64,000 bases of DNA, from assembly GCA_963748005.1 (NCBI GenBank), contig CAVVHH010000002.1, positions 2,914,001 through 2,978,000 of the forward strand, read 5' to 3'. The notes beneath the pieces were generated by a model, which was not told the origin of the DNA, ran no database searches, and saw only the letters and a list, made by a program, of their open reading frames with translations. A program made the translations under genes and the position numbers. This stretch comes from CAILZL01 sp963748005 (GTDB lineage Bacteria; Pseudomonadota; Gammaproteobacteria; Steroidobacterales; Steroidobacteraceae). Below, piece after piece: positions 45,062 to 53,385 of the stretch (position 1 is the stretch's first letter; every line of letters starts with the position of its first letter).

Positions 45062-46594
45062 ATGTCCATACTGCCCAGCAAGACCGCTTCCGATGAGTCC
45101 TTTGTATTGTCGGCCCTGAATCTGCAGCCGGCGCGCACTACCGATGTTGCCCACTTGCCGGCGCTGAGCGTGGCGCGCAACACCATTCTGGAGCCTTCGG
45201 GTCTGGATGAAACGCAGCTGTCCAGGGCGCTGGGCACGGTGATGGGCTCGGCCGTCGATTATGCGGATCTGTATTTTCAGGTGTCTCGCGAGGAGTCCTG
45301 GGCACTGGAAGATGGCATCGTCAAGGAAGGCGCGCACAGCATCGAGCAGGGTGTGGGCGTGCGTGCGCTGGCTGGAGAGAAAACCGGTTTTGCGTATTCC
45401 GATGAAATAGTCCTGCCTGCGTTGACGCAGGCCTCCAGAGCGGCGCGCGCCATCGCACGCGGACAGGGTGCCGGCGCAGTATCGGCGTGGCACGCCACAG
45501 CACCGCGGCAGCTGTACACGGTGACTGATCCCTTCGATGGTTTGACCGACGAACAGAAAGTAGCGTTGCTGGGTGAAGTGGATGCGGCTGCACGCAAGAT
45601 CGATTCACGCGTCACCCAGGTCATGGCGAGCGTAGCCGCGGTACATGAAACTGTATTGATCACTGCCAGTGATGGCACGCTGGCTGCTGATGTGCGGCCG
45701 CTGGTGCGCATGAATGTGTCGGTGATCGTAGAGCACAATGGGCGACGCGAGCAGGGTTATTGCGGCGGCGGTGGCCGTTATTCGCTCACTGAATTTCTGC
45801 GCGGCGCACGCTGGCGGGGGCTGGTGCAGGAAGCGGTGCGCAGTGCCCTGGTGAATCTTGAGGCCGTACCGGCGCCAGCCGGGCAGATGACGGTGGTGCT
45901 GGGTGCTGGCTGGCCGGGAATCCTGCTGCATGAGGCGATTGGTCACGGTCTGGAAGGTGACTTCAATCGCAAGGGCACCTCAGCCTTCTCGGGGAAAATT
46001 GGCCAGCAAGTGGCGTCGCCACTGTGCACGGTGGTGGATGACGGCACGCTCAAGTATCGGCGTGGATCGCTGAACATCGACGATGAAGGCACGCCGACCC
46101 AGTGCACCACACTGATCGAGAACGGCATCCTGCGTGGCTACATGCAGGACAAGCTCAATGCGCGCCTGATGGGCGTGAAACCCACCGGCAATGGCCGGCG
46201 TGAATCGTTTGCACACATGACGCTGCCGCGTATGACCAATACCTACATGCTGAACGGTCCACACGAACCGGAAGAAATCCTGCATTCGGTCAAGAAGGGC
46301 CTTTACTGCCATAACTTCGGCGGCGGCCAGGTGGACATCACTTCCGGCAAATTTGTGTTCTCCGCCAGCGAGGCCTATCTGATTGAAGACGGCAGGCTGA
46401 CCGCGCCGGTGCGCGGCGCCACCTTGATTGGCAATGGCCCGGACGTACTCACGCGCGTAACAATGGTAGGCAATGATCTGAAGCTCGATGAAGGCGTGGG
46501 TACCTGCGGCAAGGAAGGGCAGGATGTGCCGGTAGGTGTGGGCCAGCCAACCCTCCGCGTGGACGGGCTGACAGTGGGCGGCACCGCGACTTGA
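45062..46594 (+). CDS. tldD: Metalloprotease TldD
   Basis: The 510-residue product has the zinc motif H290-E-A-I-G-H295 (HEAIGHGLEGD). It forms a heterodimer with PmbA (TldE), whose gene is at 50582. The complex is a protease acting on unfolded peptides, and matures microcin-like substrates in some bacteria. AAGTGAG precedes the ATG. Length is close to E. coli TldD plus about 30 residues at the N-terminus. Confidence 0.95.
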   Translation: MSILPSKTASDESFVLSALNLQPARTTDVAHLPALSVARNTILEPSGLDETQLSRALGTVMGSAVDYADLYFQVSREESWALEDGIVKEGAHSIEQGVGVRALAGEKTGFAYSDEIVLPALTQASRAARAIARGQGAGAVSAWHATAPRQLYTVTDPFDGLTDEQKVALLGEVDAAARKIDSRVTQVMASVAAVHETVLITASDGTLAADVRPLVRMNVSVIVEHNGRREQGYCGGGGRYSLTEFLRGARWRGLVQEAVRSALVNLEAVPAPAGQMTVVLGAGWPGILLHEAIGHGLEGDFNRKGTSAFSGKIGQQVASPLCTVVDDGTLKYRRGSLNIDDEGTPTQCTTLIENGILRGYMQDKLNARLMGVKPTGNGRRESFAHMTLPRMTNTYMLNGPHEPEEILHSVKKGLYCHNFGGGQVDITSGKFVFSASEAYLIEDGRLTAPVRGATLIGNGPDVLTRVTMVGNDLKLDEGVGTCGKEGQDVPVGVGQPTLRVDGLTVGGTAT

Positions 46595-46635
46595 GTCAAT
46601 AATTCAAAGATCAACGTGATGTGACGAGGTGTGCG

Positions 46636-46851
46636 ATGTGGCTGGCGCGACCGGTATATGAATTTCTGCCCTATGCCTACATGCTGGTTGGCGCAGTGTC
46701 GCTGGGCACATCCTTCTTCGTTGCCGGCTGGTCGACGTGGTTGATGTCGCTGGGTATTTTCTCGCTGGTCCTTGGTCTGGTGTTCTGGCTGAAGCGTCGC
46801 GATTACCGTACCGCGCAGTCCGAATACAACCGTAAGTCGCTGGATGATTGA
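46636..46851 (+). CDS. Small two-helix membrane protein
   Basis: The 71-residue protein starts MWLARPVYEFLPYAYMLVG and has two hydrophobic segments (about 10-30 and 33-52), ending in a polar tail FWLKRRDYRTAQSEYN. GAGG lies 6 bases before the ATG. It is cotranscribed with tldD at a distance of 41 bp. No function is recognised, but such small membrane proteins next to tldD occur in related genomes. Confidence 0.65.
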   Translation: MWLARPVYEFLPYAYMLVGAVSLGTSFFVAGWSTWLMSLGIFSLVLGLVFWLKRRDYRTAQSEYNRKSLDD

Positions 46852-46862
46852 GCGTCTGCGCG

Positions 46863-48188
46863 CTAATCCTCGGCAATCGTGTCTTCATGCGGCGCTTCGC
46901 CTTTCTTGACGGCCATGGATTCCGGTAGATTCGTTGTTTCAGTCAACATCGGCACCGCATCGTCCGGATTCCTTGAGCGCGACCGTGCGCGGGTCTGGCG
47001 TTCATCCATGTAGGCCAGTTCGTGTTCACCGATTTGCAATACGTCGCCATCGTTGAGCACGCGACGACGAATGCGTTTGCCATTGTGGGTAATGCCGTTG
47101 GTGCTGTTCAGATCCTCAATGACGGAACTGCCGCTGTTGTTGATGATCTGGGCGTGATGCCGGCTGATGAACTGGCTGTCGATCTGCAGATCGTTTTCCT
47201 GGGTTCTGCCGATCAGGAAACGACCGGGTGTCAGTTTGTACTCGCCAATGGATTCACCCTTGCGGGACAGTAACAGGTGCGCCAGCACCGGACTGGAGTC
47301 CACCGCGGGGTGCTGTGTGCCGGTGGTTGAGGTATCAGTCCATGACTTGATTATCGGCAGCCTGGTGGAGCGTGCGGCATATTCACTCCAGCGCAGCTCC
47401 TGAATGGCGATCTTCAAGACATCCAGTTTGACAGTGTCCTGGTCCTGCGCAAACGCGGCCATCATGGCGGTATCACACAAGGTGTTGATCAGGCGGGGTA
47501 CGCCGCCGGTATAGCGGAATATCAGCGGAAAGGTGTCCGGCGCGAAAATCTCGCGACCATTGGAGCCGGCCACTTCCAGACGGTGCTGGATGTAGTGATC
47601 GGTATCTTCGCGCGACAGCGGCGTCAGGTGAAAACGCAGACGCACCCGCTGCGTCAGCTGCGCCAGTTCCGGCATGTCGAGCTTTTCATTGAGTTCGGGC
47701 TGTCCGGCCAGAATGATGCGCATCACCTTATCCTTGGTGGTTTCAATGCCCGACAGCAGGCGCACTTCCTCCAGTACTTTCATCGACAGGTTCTGGGCTT
47801 CGTCAATGATCAGCAGTACGCGCCGGCCACTGGCATATTGCTCGATGAGAAAGTTATTGAGGGTGGACATCAACTCCACCTTCTTCATCTGGAACGGCTG
47901 AAAGCCGAATTGCACCAGGATGACTTGCAGAAACTCGGTGGGCGACAACTGGGTCTGGTTGACCTGCGCTACTATCACGTCCTTTTCGAGTTCCTTGAGG
48001 AAGGTTTCGATCAGCGTGGTTTTGCCGGCGCCGATTTCGCCGGTGATGATGACGAAGCCATCAGTGAACCAGATGGTGGACTCCATGTACGCCTTGGCGC
48101 GCGCGTGGTTCTTGGACAGGTACAGGAATGCGGGATCGGGCGAGAGCCGGAACGGCAGTTCTTTCAGCTTGAAAAGTTCGAGATACAT
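46863..48188 (-). CDS. ExeA/GspA-like AAA ATPase with C-terminal FHA domain
   Basis: The 441-residue product starts MYLELFKLKELPFRLSPDP, typical for ExeA-like ATPases. Walker A is GEIGAGKTT (G50-T58), Walker B is LLIIDEAQN. The AAA+ part ends near residue 270. A forkhead-associated domain follows (about 320-395) with FLIGRTQENDLQI and SRHHAQIIN, which binds phosphothreonine. This fusion links the energising ATPase to a phospho-dependent partner. No gsp genes are next to it, and the Ser/Thr kinase at 35333 is a possible source of phosphorylation. Confidence 0.85.
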   Translation of the reverse strand: MYLELFKLKELPFRLSPDPAFLYLSKNHARAKAYMESTIWFTDGFVIITGEIGAGKTTLIETFLKELEKDVIVAQVNQTQLSPTEFLQVILVQFGFQPFQMKKVELMSTLNNFLIEQYASGRRVLLIIDEAQNLSMKVLEEVRLLSGIETTKDKVMRIILAGQPELNEKLDMPELAQLTQRVRLRFHLTPLSREDTDHYIQHRLEVAGSNGREIFAPDTFPLIFRYTGGVPRLINTLCDTAMMAAFAQDQDTVKLDVLKIAIQELRWSEYAARSTRLPIIKSWTDTSTTGTQHPAVDSSPVLAHLLLSRKGESIGEYKLTPGRFLIGRTQENDLQIDSQFISRHHAQIINNSGSSVIEDLNSTNGITHNGKRIRRRVLNDGDVLQIGEHELAYMDERQTRARSRSRNPDDAVPMLTETTNLPESMAVKKGEAPHEDTIAED

Positions 48189-48310
48189 GCGCAGTACGGG
48201 TCCTTGAATCCACCTAGCCCGGGTGCAGAGCTGGTTTCAGTTAAGAGCTTGAGTCTAAACCCTGCAGGGATGCAAGCAAACCAGACGTCGCTCCCACGTG
48301 AGCCACATCA

Positions 48311-49393
48311 CTATTGGGCCAGTTTCAGCAGCTTGTTCAGGGCCAGATCGCGTTGCGTTACAGTGTCCGCCACCACCGTGGCATGGCCCAGCTTGCGCGC
48401 CGGCCTGGGCTCTTTGCCATAGTGATGGAAGTGCACACCGGCTTGTTTCAAGGCAACGCTGCGTGCCGGGATGCTGCCGACAAAATTCAGCATGGCGCTA
48501 AAACCACGCGGTGCGGTGCTGCCCAGCGGCAGGCCGCAGATGGCGCGCAGGTGATTCTCGAACTGACTGGTTTGCGCGCCTTCAATACTGGCATGACCGG
48601 AGTTGTGCACACGCGGCGCCATTTCATTGGCCACCAGTTTGCCGCGCAGGACGAAGAATTCAACGGTCAGTACACCCACATAGTCGAAATGTCTGAACAG
48701 CTTCTTCAGATAAGCTTCAGCCTGCTTTTGCAACCCCGCATGCCGGTACGGCGCACGTGCGACATGCAGGATGCCATTACGATGAGTGTTTTCTGACAGT
48801 GGATAAATGGCGATTTTACCGGCTGTGCTGCGTGCGCCGATCACTGATACTTCGCGGCTAAAAGGCACGAATGCTTCATAAATTAACGGCGAGCCTTTCA
48901 AAGCGTTCCAGGCGGTAGTGACATCAGCAGCTTTGCGCAGTCGGAATTGCCCACGACCGTCGTAACCCAGCCGGCGGGTCTTGAGGATACCGGGTACACC
49001 TATGTCGATTACCGCCTGCTGCAGGTCGGCAAGGCTGTCGATGGCGCTAAATTCGGGTGTCGGAATACGCAGCTGGCGAAACAGGTTTTTCTCGCTGAGG
49101 CGGTCCTGTGATGCGCTCAGCGCCGGCACCGGTGGGTAAAATGGCTTCAGTCTGGCAATGGTTTCCAGTGTGGCGACCGGGACGTTCTCAAACTCGAAGG
49201 TGATGATGTCTACAGCTTCAGCCAACTGCCGCAACTTGACCGGATCATCGTAGGCGCCCTGGATGTAGTCACCCACGTGAGTGGCGCAGGCATCAGGGCT
49301 GGGATCGAGGAAGGTGAAGCGCAGTCCCAGTGGATAGCCCGCCAGAGCGAGCATTCGACCCAACTGGCCAGCACCGATGACCCCGATTCTCAT
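48311..49393 (-). CDS. purK: N5-carboxyaminoimidazole ribonucleotide synthase
   Basis: The 360-residue ATP-grasp enzyme starts MRIGVIGAGQLGRMLALAG. It has the central LKTRRLGYDGRGQFRL and VEFFVLRGKLVANEMAPRVHNSGH. It carboxylates AIR with ATP and bicarbonate. It lies 15 bp after purE on the same strand, so both are an operon, and PurE then moves the carboxyl group. Confidence 0.96.
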   Translation of the reverse strand: MRIGVIGAGQLGRMLALAGYPLGLRFTFLDPSPDACATHVGDYIQGAYDDPVKLRQLAEAVDIITFEFENVPVATLETIARLKPFYPPVPALSASQDRLSEKNLFRQLRIPTPEFSAIDSLADLQQAVIDIGVPGILKTRRLGYDGRGQFRLRKAADVTTAWNALKGSPLIYEAFVPFSREVSVIGARSTAGKIAIYPLSENTHRNGILHVARAPYRHAGLQKQAEAYLKKLFRHFDYVGVLTVEFFVLRGKLVANEMAPRVHNSGHASIEGAQTSQFENHLRAICGLPLGSTAPRGFSAMLNFVGSIPARSVALKQAGVHFHHYGKEPRPARKLGHATVVADTVTQRDLALNKLLKLAQ

Positions 49394-49408
49394 GGTCAGA
49401 GCCTGTAC

Positions 49409-49915
49409 TTACTGGTGTGGCGCGGCATTGCGAGGGTCGGGTTGCGTCAGCACTTTGTCGGTCTGTGCCTGACGGAACTCCGCCAGCGCGTCGTGAATCT
49501 GCATGTGCTTGTTGGCCAGAATCGCCGCGGCCAGCAAGGCGGCATTGGTGGCGCCGGCCTTGCCTATGGCCAAGGTGCCCACTGGAATGCCGGCCGGCAT
49601 CTGGGCGATCGACAGCAGTGAGTCCATGCCATTCAGGGCTTTGGACTGCACCGGCACGCCCAGCACTGGCAGGGTGGTCTTGGCGGCAGTCATGCCCGGC
49701 AAGTGTGCCGCGCCGCCAGCCCCGGCGATGATGACTTCAATGCCGCGCGAACGTGCCGTGGCTGCATATTCGAACAGCAGATCCGGGGTGCGATGCGCCG
49801 AAACCACACGGATTTCATGGGGTATGCCCAGCTGGGTGAGCATGTCTGCGGCGGGCTGCATGGTCTCCCAATCGGAGCTCGAGCCCATGATGATGCCAAC
49901 AAGAGGTGTATTCAT
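49409..49915 (-). CDS. purE: N5-carboxyaminoimidazole ribonucleotide mutase
   Basis: The 168-residue product starts MNTPLVGIIMGSSSDWETM, with the PurE signature and SAHRTPDLLFEYA, GAGGAAHLPGMTAA. It is the class I mutase that uses the PurK product. It begins the purE-purK operon. The final 10 residues are a little longer than in E. coli. Confidence 0.97.
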   Translation of the reverse strand: MNTPLVGIIMGSSSDWETMQPAADMLTQLGIPHEIRVVSAHRTPDLLFEYAATARSRGIEVIIAGAGGAAHLPGMTAAKTTLPVLGVPVQSKALNGMDSLLSIAQMPAGIPVGTLAIGKAGATNAALLAAAILANKHMQIHDALAEFRQAQTDKVLTQPDPRNAAPHQ

Positions 49916-49986
49916 TCGGCGAATTTTAGCAGCTGATGACGGTTAATCGCCCGGAAAATCTTGCCAGTCAGGGCTAAACCCCGGAT

Positions 49987-50523
49987 TTACTGCGAGTCCA
50001 GCAGCCCGCGCAGTACCGTGAACAATTCGCGGGCTGCAACCGGTGGCTGTTTGCGCTGTTGTTCGTGACGGGCGCGGGCCAGCAGCCGTTCCAGTTGATT
50101 ACGGTCAGCTTCGGGGCATTCGTCCAGCAAGGCGTCCAGGGCAGAGCTGTCGTCGCCGAGTAAACGATCGCGCCAGGTTTCAACACGCCGGAAACGCAGC
50201 ACTTCGGCGCGGTGCGCATTGCGTTTCGCTTCCAGTGCAGCGCGGATCGGTTCGACGTCAAGCTTGCGCATCAGCTTGCCGATGAATTGTTTCTGGCGAT
50301 ACAGGCCGCCATGCGCCGTAATGCGCTTGGCGATGTCGATGGCATCGCGCAGCTTCTCGGGCAGCTCCAGCTCATCCAGTTCATGAGGCGCCAGCTCGAT
50401 CAGCGATTCGCCCAGTTGCTGCAGCTCGGCACTCTGCCGTTTCATCAGGCTCTTGCTGGGGCCTTCATCAACATCATCATCGTCGGGGTTGTGGGTGTCG
50501 TACGGTTTTCTCATGCGGGACAT
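49987..50523 (-). CDS. yjgA: DUF615 ribosome-associated protein (YjgA/DarP)
   Basis: The 178-residue basic and acidic helical protein has SKSLMKRQSAELQQLGESL and RDAIDIAKRITAHGGLYRQ followed by KQFIGKLMR, the DUF615 family. It associates with late 50S ribosomal precursors. It is divergent from pmbA, with 58 bp between starts; this divergent pair is conserved in many Gammaproteobacteria and here stands apart from tldD. Confidence 0.93.
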   Translation of the reverse strand: MSRMRKPYDTHNPDDDDVDEGPSKSLMKRQSAELQQLGESLIELAPHELDELELPEKLRDAIDIAKRITAHGGLYRQKQFIGKLMRKLDVEPIRAALEAKRNAHRAEVLRFRRVETWRDRLLGDDSSALDALLDECPEADRNQLERLLARARHEQQRKQPPVAARELFTVLRGLLDSQ

Positions 50524-50581
50524 GCTAACCGGGCCGCTGTTAAACTGCCGTACGAATTTTCCAAGGTAAACACGGAATCAC

Positions 50582-51961
50582 ATGACTACTACTCGTGAGC
50601 TGGCCGCCAAAGATTCAAGCCCAAGGGAATTGAATCAGGGCGATCTGCAGACCTGTGTCGAGCTGGCGCTCAAGGAGGCGCGCCAGTTGGGTGCCTCGGA
50701 AGCCGAGGTGGGCGTGAGCGTGGACGTCGGGCTGTCGGTCACGGCACGCATGCGGGAAGTGGAGACTCTCGAGTATCACCGGGATCGCGGCATGGGCGTG
50801 ACGGTATATCGTGGCAAGTGCAAGGGGTCGGCCAGCACGGCAGATCTGAGTGCGCAGGCGATTCGCGAAACCGTTGCCAAGGCGTACAGCATTGCCGGGT
50901 TCACTGCCGCTGACCCTTGTGCGGGACTGCCGGATCCGGACACGCTGGCACGAGATATTCCCGACCTCGATCTCAATCATCCCTGGGGAATTGAACCCGA
51001 TGCCGCACGTGATCTGGCCATAGCCTGCGAAGCGGCAGCGCTGGCGGTGGATGCGCGTATTGCCAACTCCGAAGGCGCAACCTTGTCCAGTCATCAAGGT
51101 CTGCGCGTGTTTGGCAACTCACTGGGATTCGTCGCCGGCTATGCCAGCACCATGCACAGCCTCAGTTGTGCCGTGGTCGGTCAGCAGAATGGCGACATGC
51201 AACGCGACTACTGGTACAGCTCGGTGCGCGACTATCGCGATATGGAGAGTGCCTCCAGCATCGGCGAACGGGCTGCGAAACGTACCCTCGAACGTCTCGG
51301 CGCACGACAGCTGGCTACCTGTGTGGTGCCGGTGTTGTACGTGCCGGAGCTGGCGCGTGGTGTTATCGGCAGTTTTCTTGGCGCAATTCGCGGCGGCAGT
51401 CAGTATCGTCGTTCGTCTTTCCTGCTGGATGCTGCCGGTCAGCAAGTCTTTCCCGGCTGGTTCACCTGCAAGGAGCGCCCACACCTGCTGAAAGCGTTGG
51501 GTAGTGCGCCGTTCGATTCGGAAGGCGTGGCGACACATGATCGCACACTGGTGGACAAGGGCGTGCTGACCGGCTATGTGCTCAGTACCTATTCGGCACG
51601 CAAACTCGGCTTGAAAACCACCGGCAATGCCGGTGGTGTGCACAACCTGATCGTGGAACCCGGCTCGGCCAGTGGCCAGCAGGATTTTGCCGCCTTGCTG
51701 AAAACCATGGACCGCGGACTGGTGGTCACAGAGTTGATGGGCAGTGGCGTTAACGGTGTGACCGGTGACTATTCACGTGGCGCAGCGGGTTTCTGGGTGG
51801 AGGGCGGTCAGCTTGCTTATCCCGTGCATGAGATCACCATTGCCGGCAATCTCAAGGACATGTTCCGGAATGCGGTGGCGGTGGGGACCGATGTTGATGC
51901 ACGCGGTGGCATTCGTACCGGCTCGATATTGCTGGAATCGATGACGGTGGCTGGCGCGTGA
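50582..51961 (+). CDS. pmbA: Metalloprotease PmbA (TldE)
   Basis: The 459-residue product is the partner of TldD without its own zinc motif. Blocks such as MREVETLEYHRDRGMGVTVY, VFPGWFTCKERPHLLKALG and VVTELMGSGVNGVTGDYSR are typical. It forms the TldD/PmbA protease, also needed for antitoxin CcdA breakdown and microcin B17 maturation in E. coli. It is divergent from yjgA. An acidic residue and an Arg in the last motif are kept. Confidence 0.96.
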   Translation: MTTTRELAAKDSSPRELNQGDLQTCVELALKEARQLGASEAEVGVSVDVGLSVTARMREVETLEYHRDRGMGVTVYRGKCKGSASTADLSAQAIRETVAKAYSIAGFTAADPCAGLPDPDTLARDIPDLDLNHPWGIEPDAARDLAIACEAAALAVDARIANSEGATLSSHQGLRVFGNSLGFVAGYASTMHSLSCAVVGQQNGDMQRDYWYSSVRDYRDMESASSIGERAAKRTLERLGARQLATCVVPVLYVPELARGVIGSFLGAIRGGSQYRRSSFLLDAAGQQVFPGWFTCKERPHLLKALGSAPFDSEGVATHDRTLVDKGVLTGYVLSTYSARKLGLKTTGNAGGVHNLIVEPGSASGQQDFAALLKTMDRGLVVTELMGSGVNGVTGDYSRGAAGFWVEGGQLAYPVHEITIAGNLKDMFRNAVAVGTDVDARGGIRTGSILLESMTVAGA

Positions 51962-51998
51962 GGTAACGCCCGGCTGTTTGTTGGCTAAGGATTTCCGG

Positions 51999-53297
51999 TT
52001 AGCTATCCTGCGATACGAGGCTTTCGAGCGTCTGACCCTTGACGCTGAGTTTCATGGCTTCTGCGGCGTTCTGCGCAACGGCCTCCGCGGCGGCCGCGCC
52101 GCGTACCCTGGGTGTGCGGGGATTGCGCTCGTCGTTACGCAGCGCATCCAGTATTTCGCTCAAGGCAATGTGGCCGGGATCGCGGCCGGGCATGTAGCGC
52201 TCGAGTTCGGTAGTGGTCAGCAGCCCGTGACTTTCCAGGATCTCGATCACTGGCTTGAGGGCGCTGGCCGGCACATCGAAATGTTCCGACAGTTCGTTGA
52301 GTGTCCAGCGCGGTACACCGGTGCGGTAATCACGCGCCACCAGATACATCACCGACAGGCCCAGGCGTTCGCACAATGCTGCGGTCAGATGCACGACACG
52401 ATGGCCGTTGCGCAGGGTTTGGGGATGCTGCACGTAGAAAGCCAGCTGCGCACCCAGCAACAGAATCAGCCACGACAGGTACAGCCAGAACAAGGTCACG
52501 ATGACGATGGCAAAGCCGGCGTAAATCAGGGCAGTTTGCACTGAGCTGGCAACAAAGCGGGTGAACAATACCCCGCCGGTGGTCCACAGCGCGCCTGCAA
52601 CAAGACCGCCAATCAATGCGGCCTTGATGCGTACTTCGGTGTTGGGGATGAAGCGGTACAGAAAAGCCAGCCCCGCACTGACTGCCAGAAACGAAGCAAG
52701 ATGCTGGAAATGGCCCAGTGTCCAGGTGACGCCGGTGACCCGCCCCAGGAAGGCAATGACATCGGACTGCAGCAGGGCCACCAGCGCCAGGACGAGCACG
52801 GGGCCAATGATCATGACGCTGAGATATTCGCTGAAACGGCGCGCCCAGCTGCGGGGCTTTTCCACCTGCCAGATGAAGTTGAAGCATTCTTCGACCTTCT
52901 GAGTCGCGGAGATCACGTTGTAGATCAGGAATGCCAGACCCAGTGAGCCCAGCACATCGCCGCGCACGCCGTTGACAACGCCCATGATGCGCGCGGTCAG
53001 CTCTGCTGCCTGGTCGCCGATCGGCTCCAGGAACGAATACAGCACCACTTCCATATCCTGGTCGTAACCCAGGCCTTTCAGTACCGAGAAAGCCAGCGCC
53101 AGCAGCGGCGCAATGGACAGCAAGGTGGAATACACCAGACTCATCGCCCGCAGATTCAGCTGGCCATTCCCCAGGTCGCGCAGCAGCGCGTACGGATAGC
53201 GCAGCAGTTTCAATAGCGGCTGTATGGGCTTGCCCAACGCGTGCGCGGGTGGATCGAACAACCAGTGTATAAATCTGTTGTGGAAAACCTGGAACAT
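51999..53297 (-). CDS. YihY/BrkB family inner-membrane protein with C-terminal winged-helix-like part
   Basis: The 432-residue product has about six membrane helices in its first 290 residues (for example YLSVMIIGPVLVLALVALL and AIVIVTLFWLYLSWLILLLG), as in the BrkB/YihY family. The cytoplasmic C-terminus (from about 310) carries WTLNELSEHFDVPASALKPV and ILESHGLLTTTELERYM, which look like a winged helix. The role is not established; the name virulence factor BrkB is historical. It converges on pmbA. Confidence 0.85.
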   Translation of the reverse strand: MFQVFHNRFIHWLFDPPAHALGKPIQPLLKLLRYPYALLRDLGNGQLNLRAMSLVYSTLLSIAPLLALAFSVLKGLGYDQDMEVVLYSFLEPIGDQAAELTARIMGVVNGVRGDVLGSLGLAFLIYNVISATQKVEECFNFIWQVEKPRSWARRFSEYLSVMIIGPVLVLALVALLQSDVIAFLGRVTGVTWTLGHFQHLASFLAVSAGLAFLYRFIPNTEVRIKAALIGGLVAGALWTTGGVLFTRFVASSVQTALIYAGFAIVIVTLFWLYLSWLILLLGAQLAFYVQHPQTLRNGHRVVHLTAALCERLGLSVMYLVARDYRTGVPRWTLNELSEHFDVPASALKPVIEILESHGLLTTTELERYMPGRDPGHIALSEILDALRNDERNPRTPRVRGAAAAEAVAQNAAEAMKLSVKGQTLESLVSQDS

Positions 53298-53385
53298 GTC
53301 TGCGGTCCGTCCTGAAGACGGTGTCTAGCCTACACGATAGGGTCGCTATCCAGCAGCACCGCAGATTGCTGGCCGCCGTCAATCA

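Noticed and set aside
52330..53382. A 350-codon minus-strand frame in another reading frame of the BrkB gene
   Set aside because: The BrkB frame has membrane helices and a good start; the shifted frame is Arg/Cys-rich without structure.
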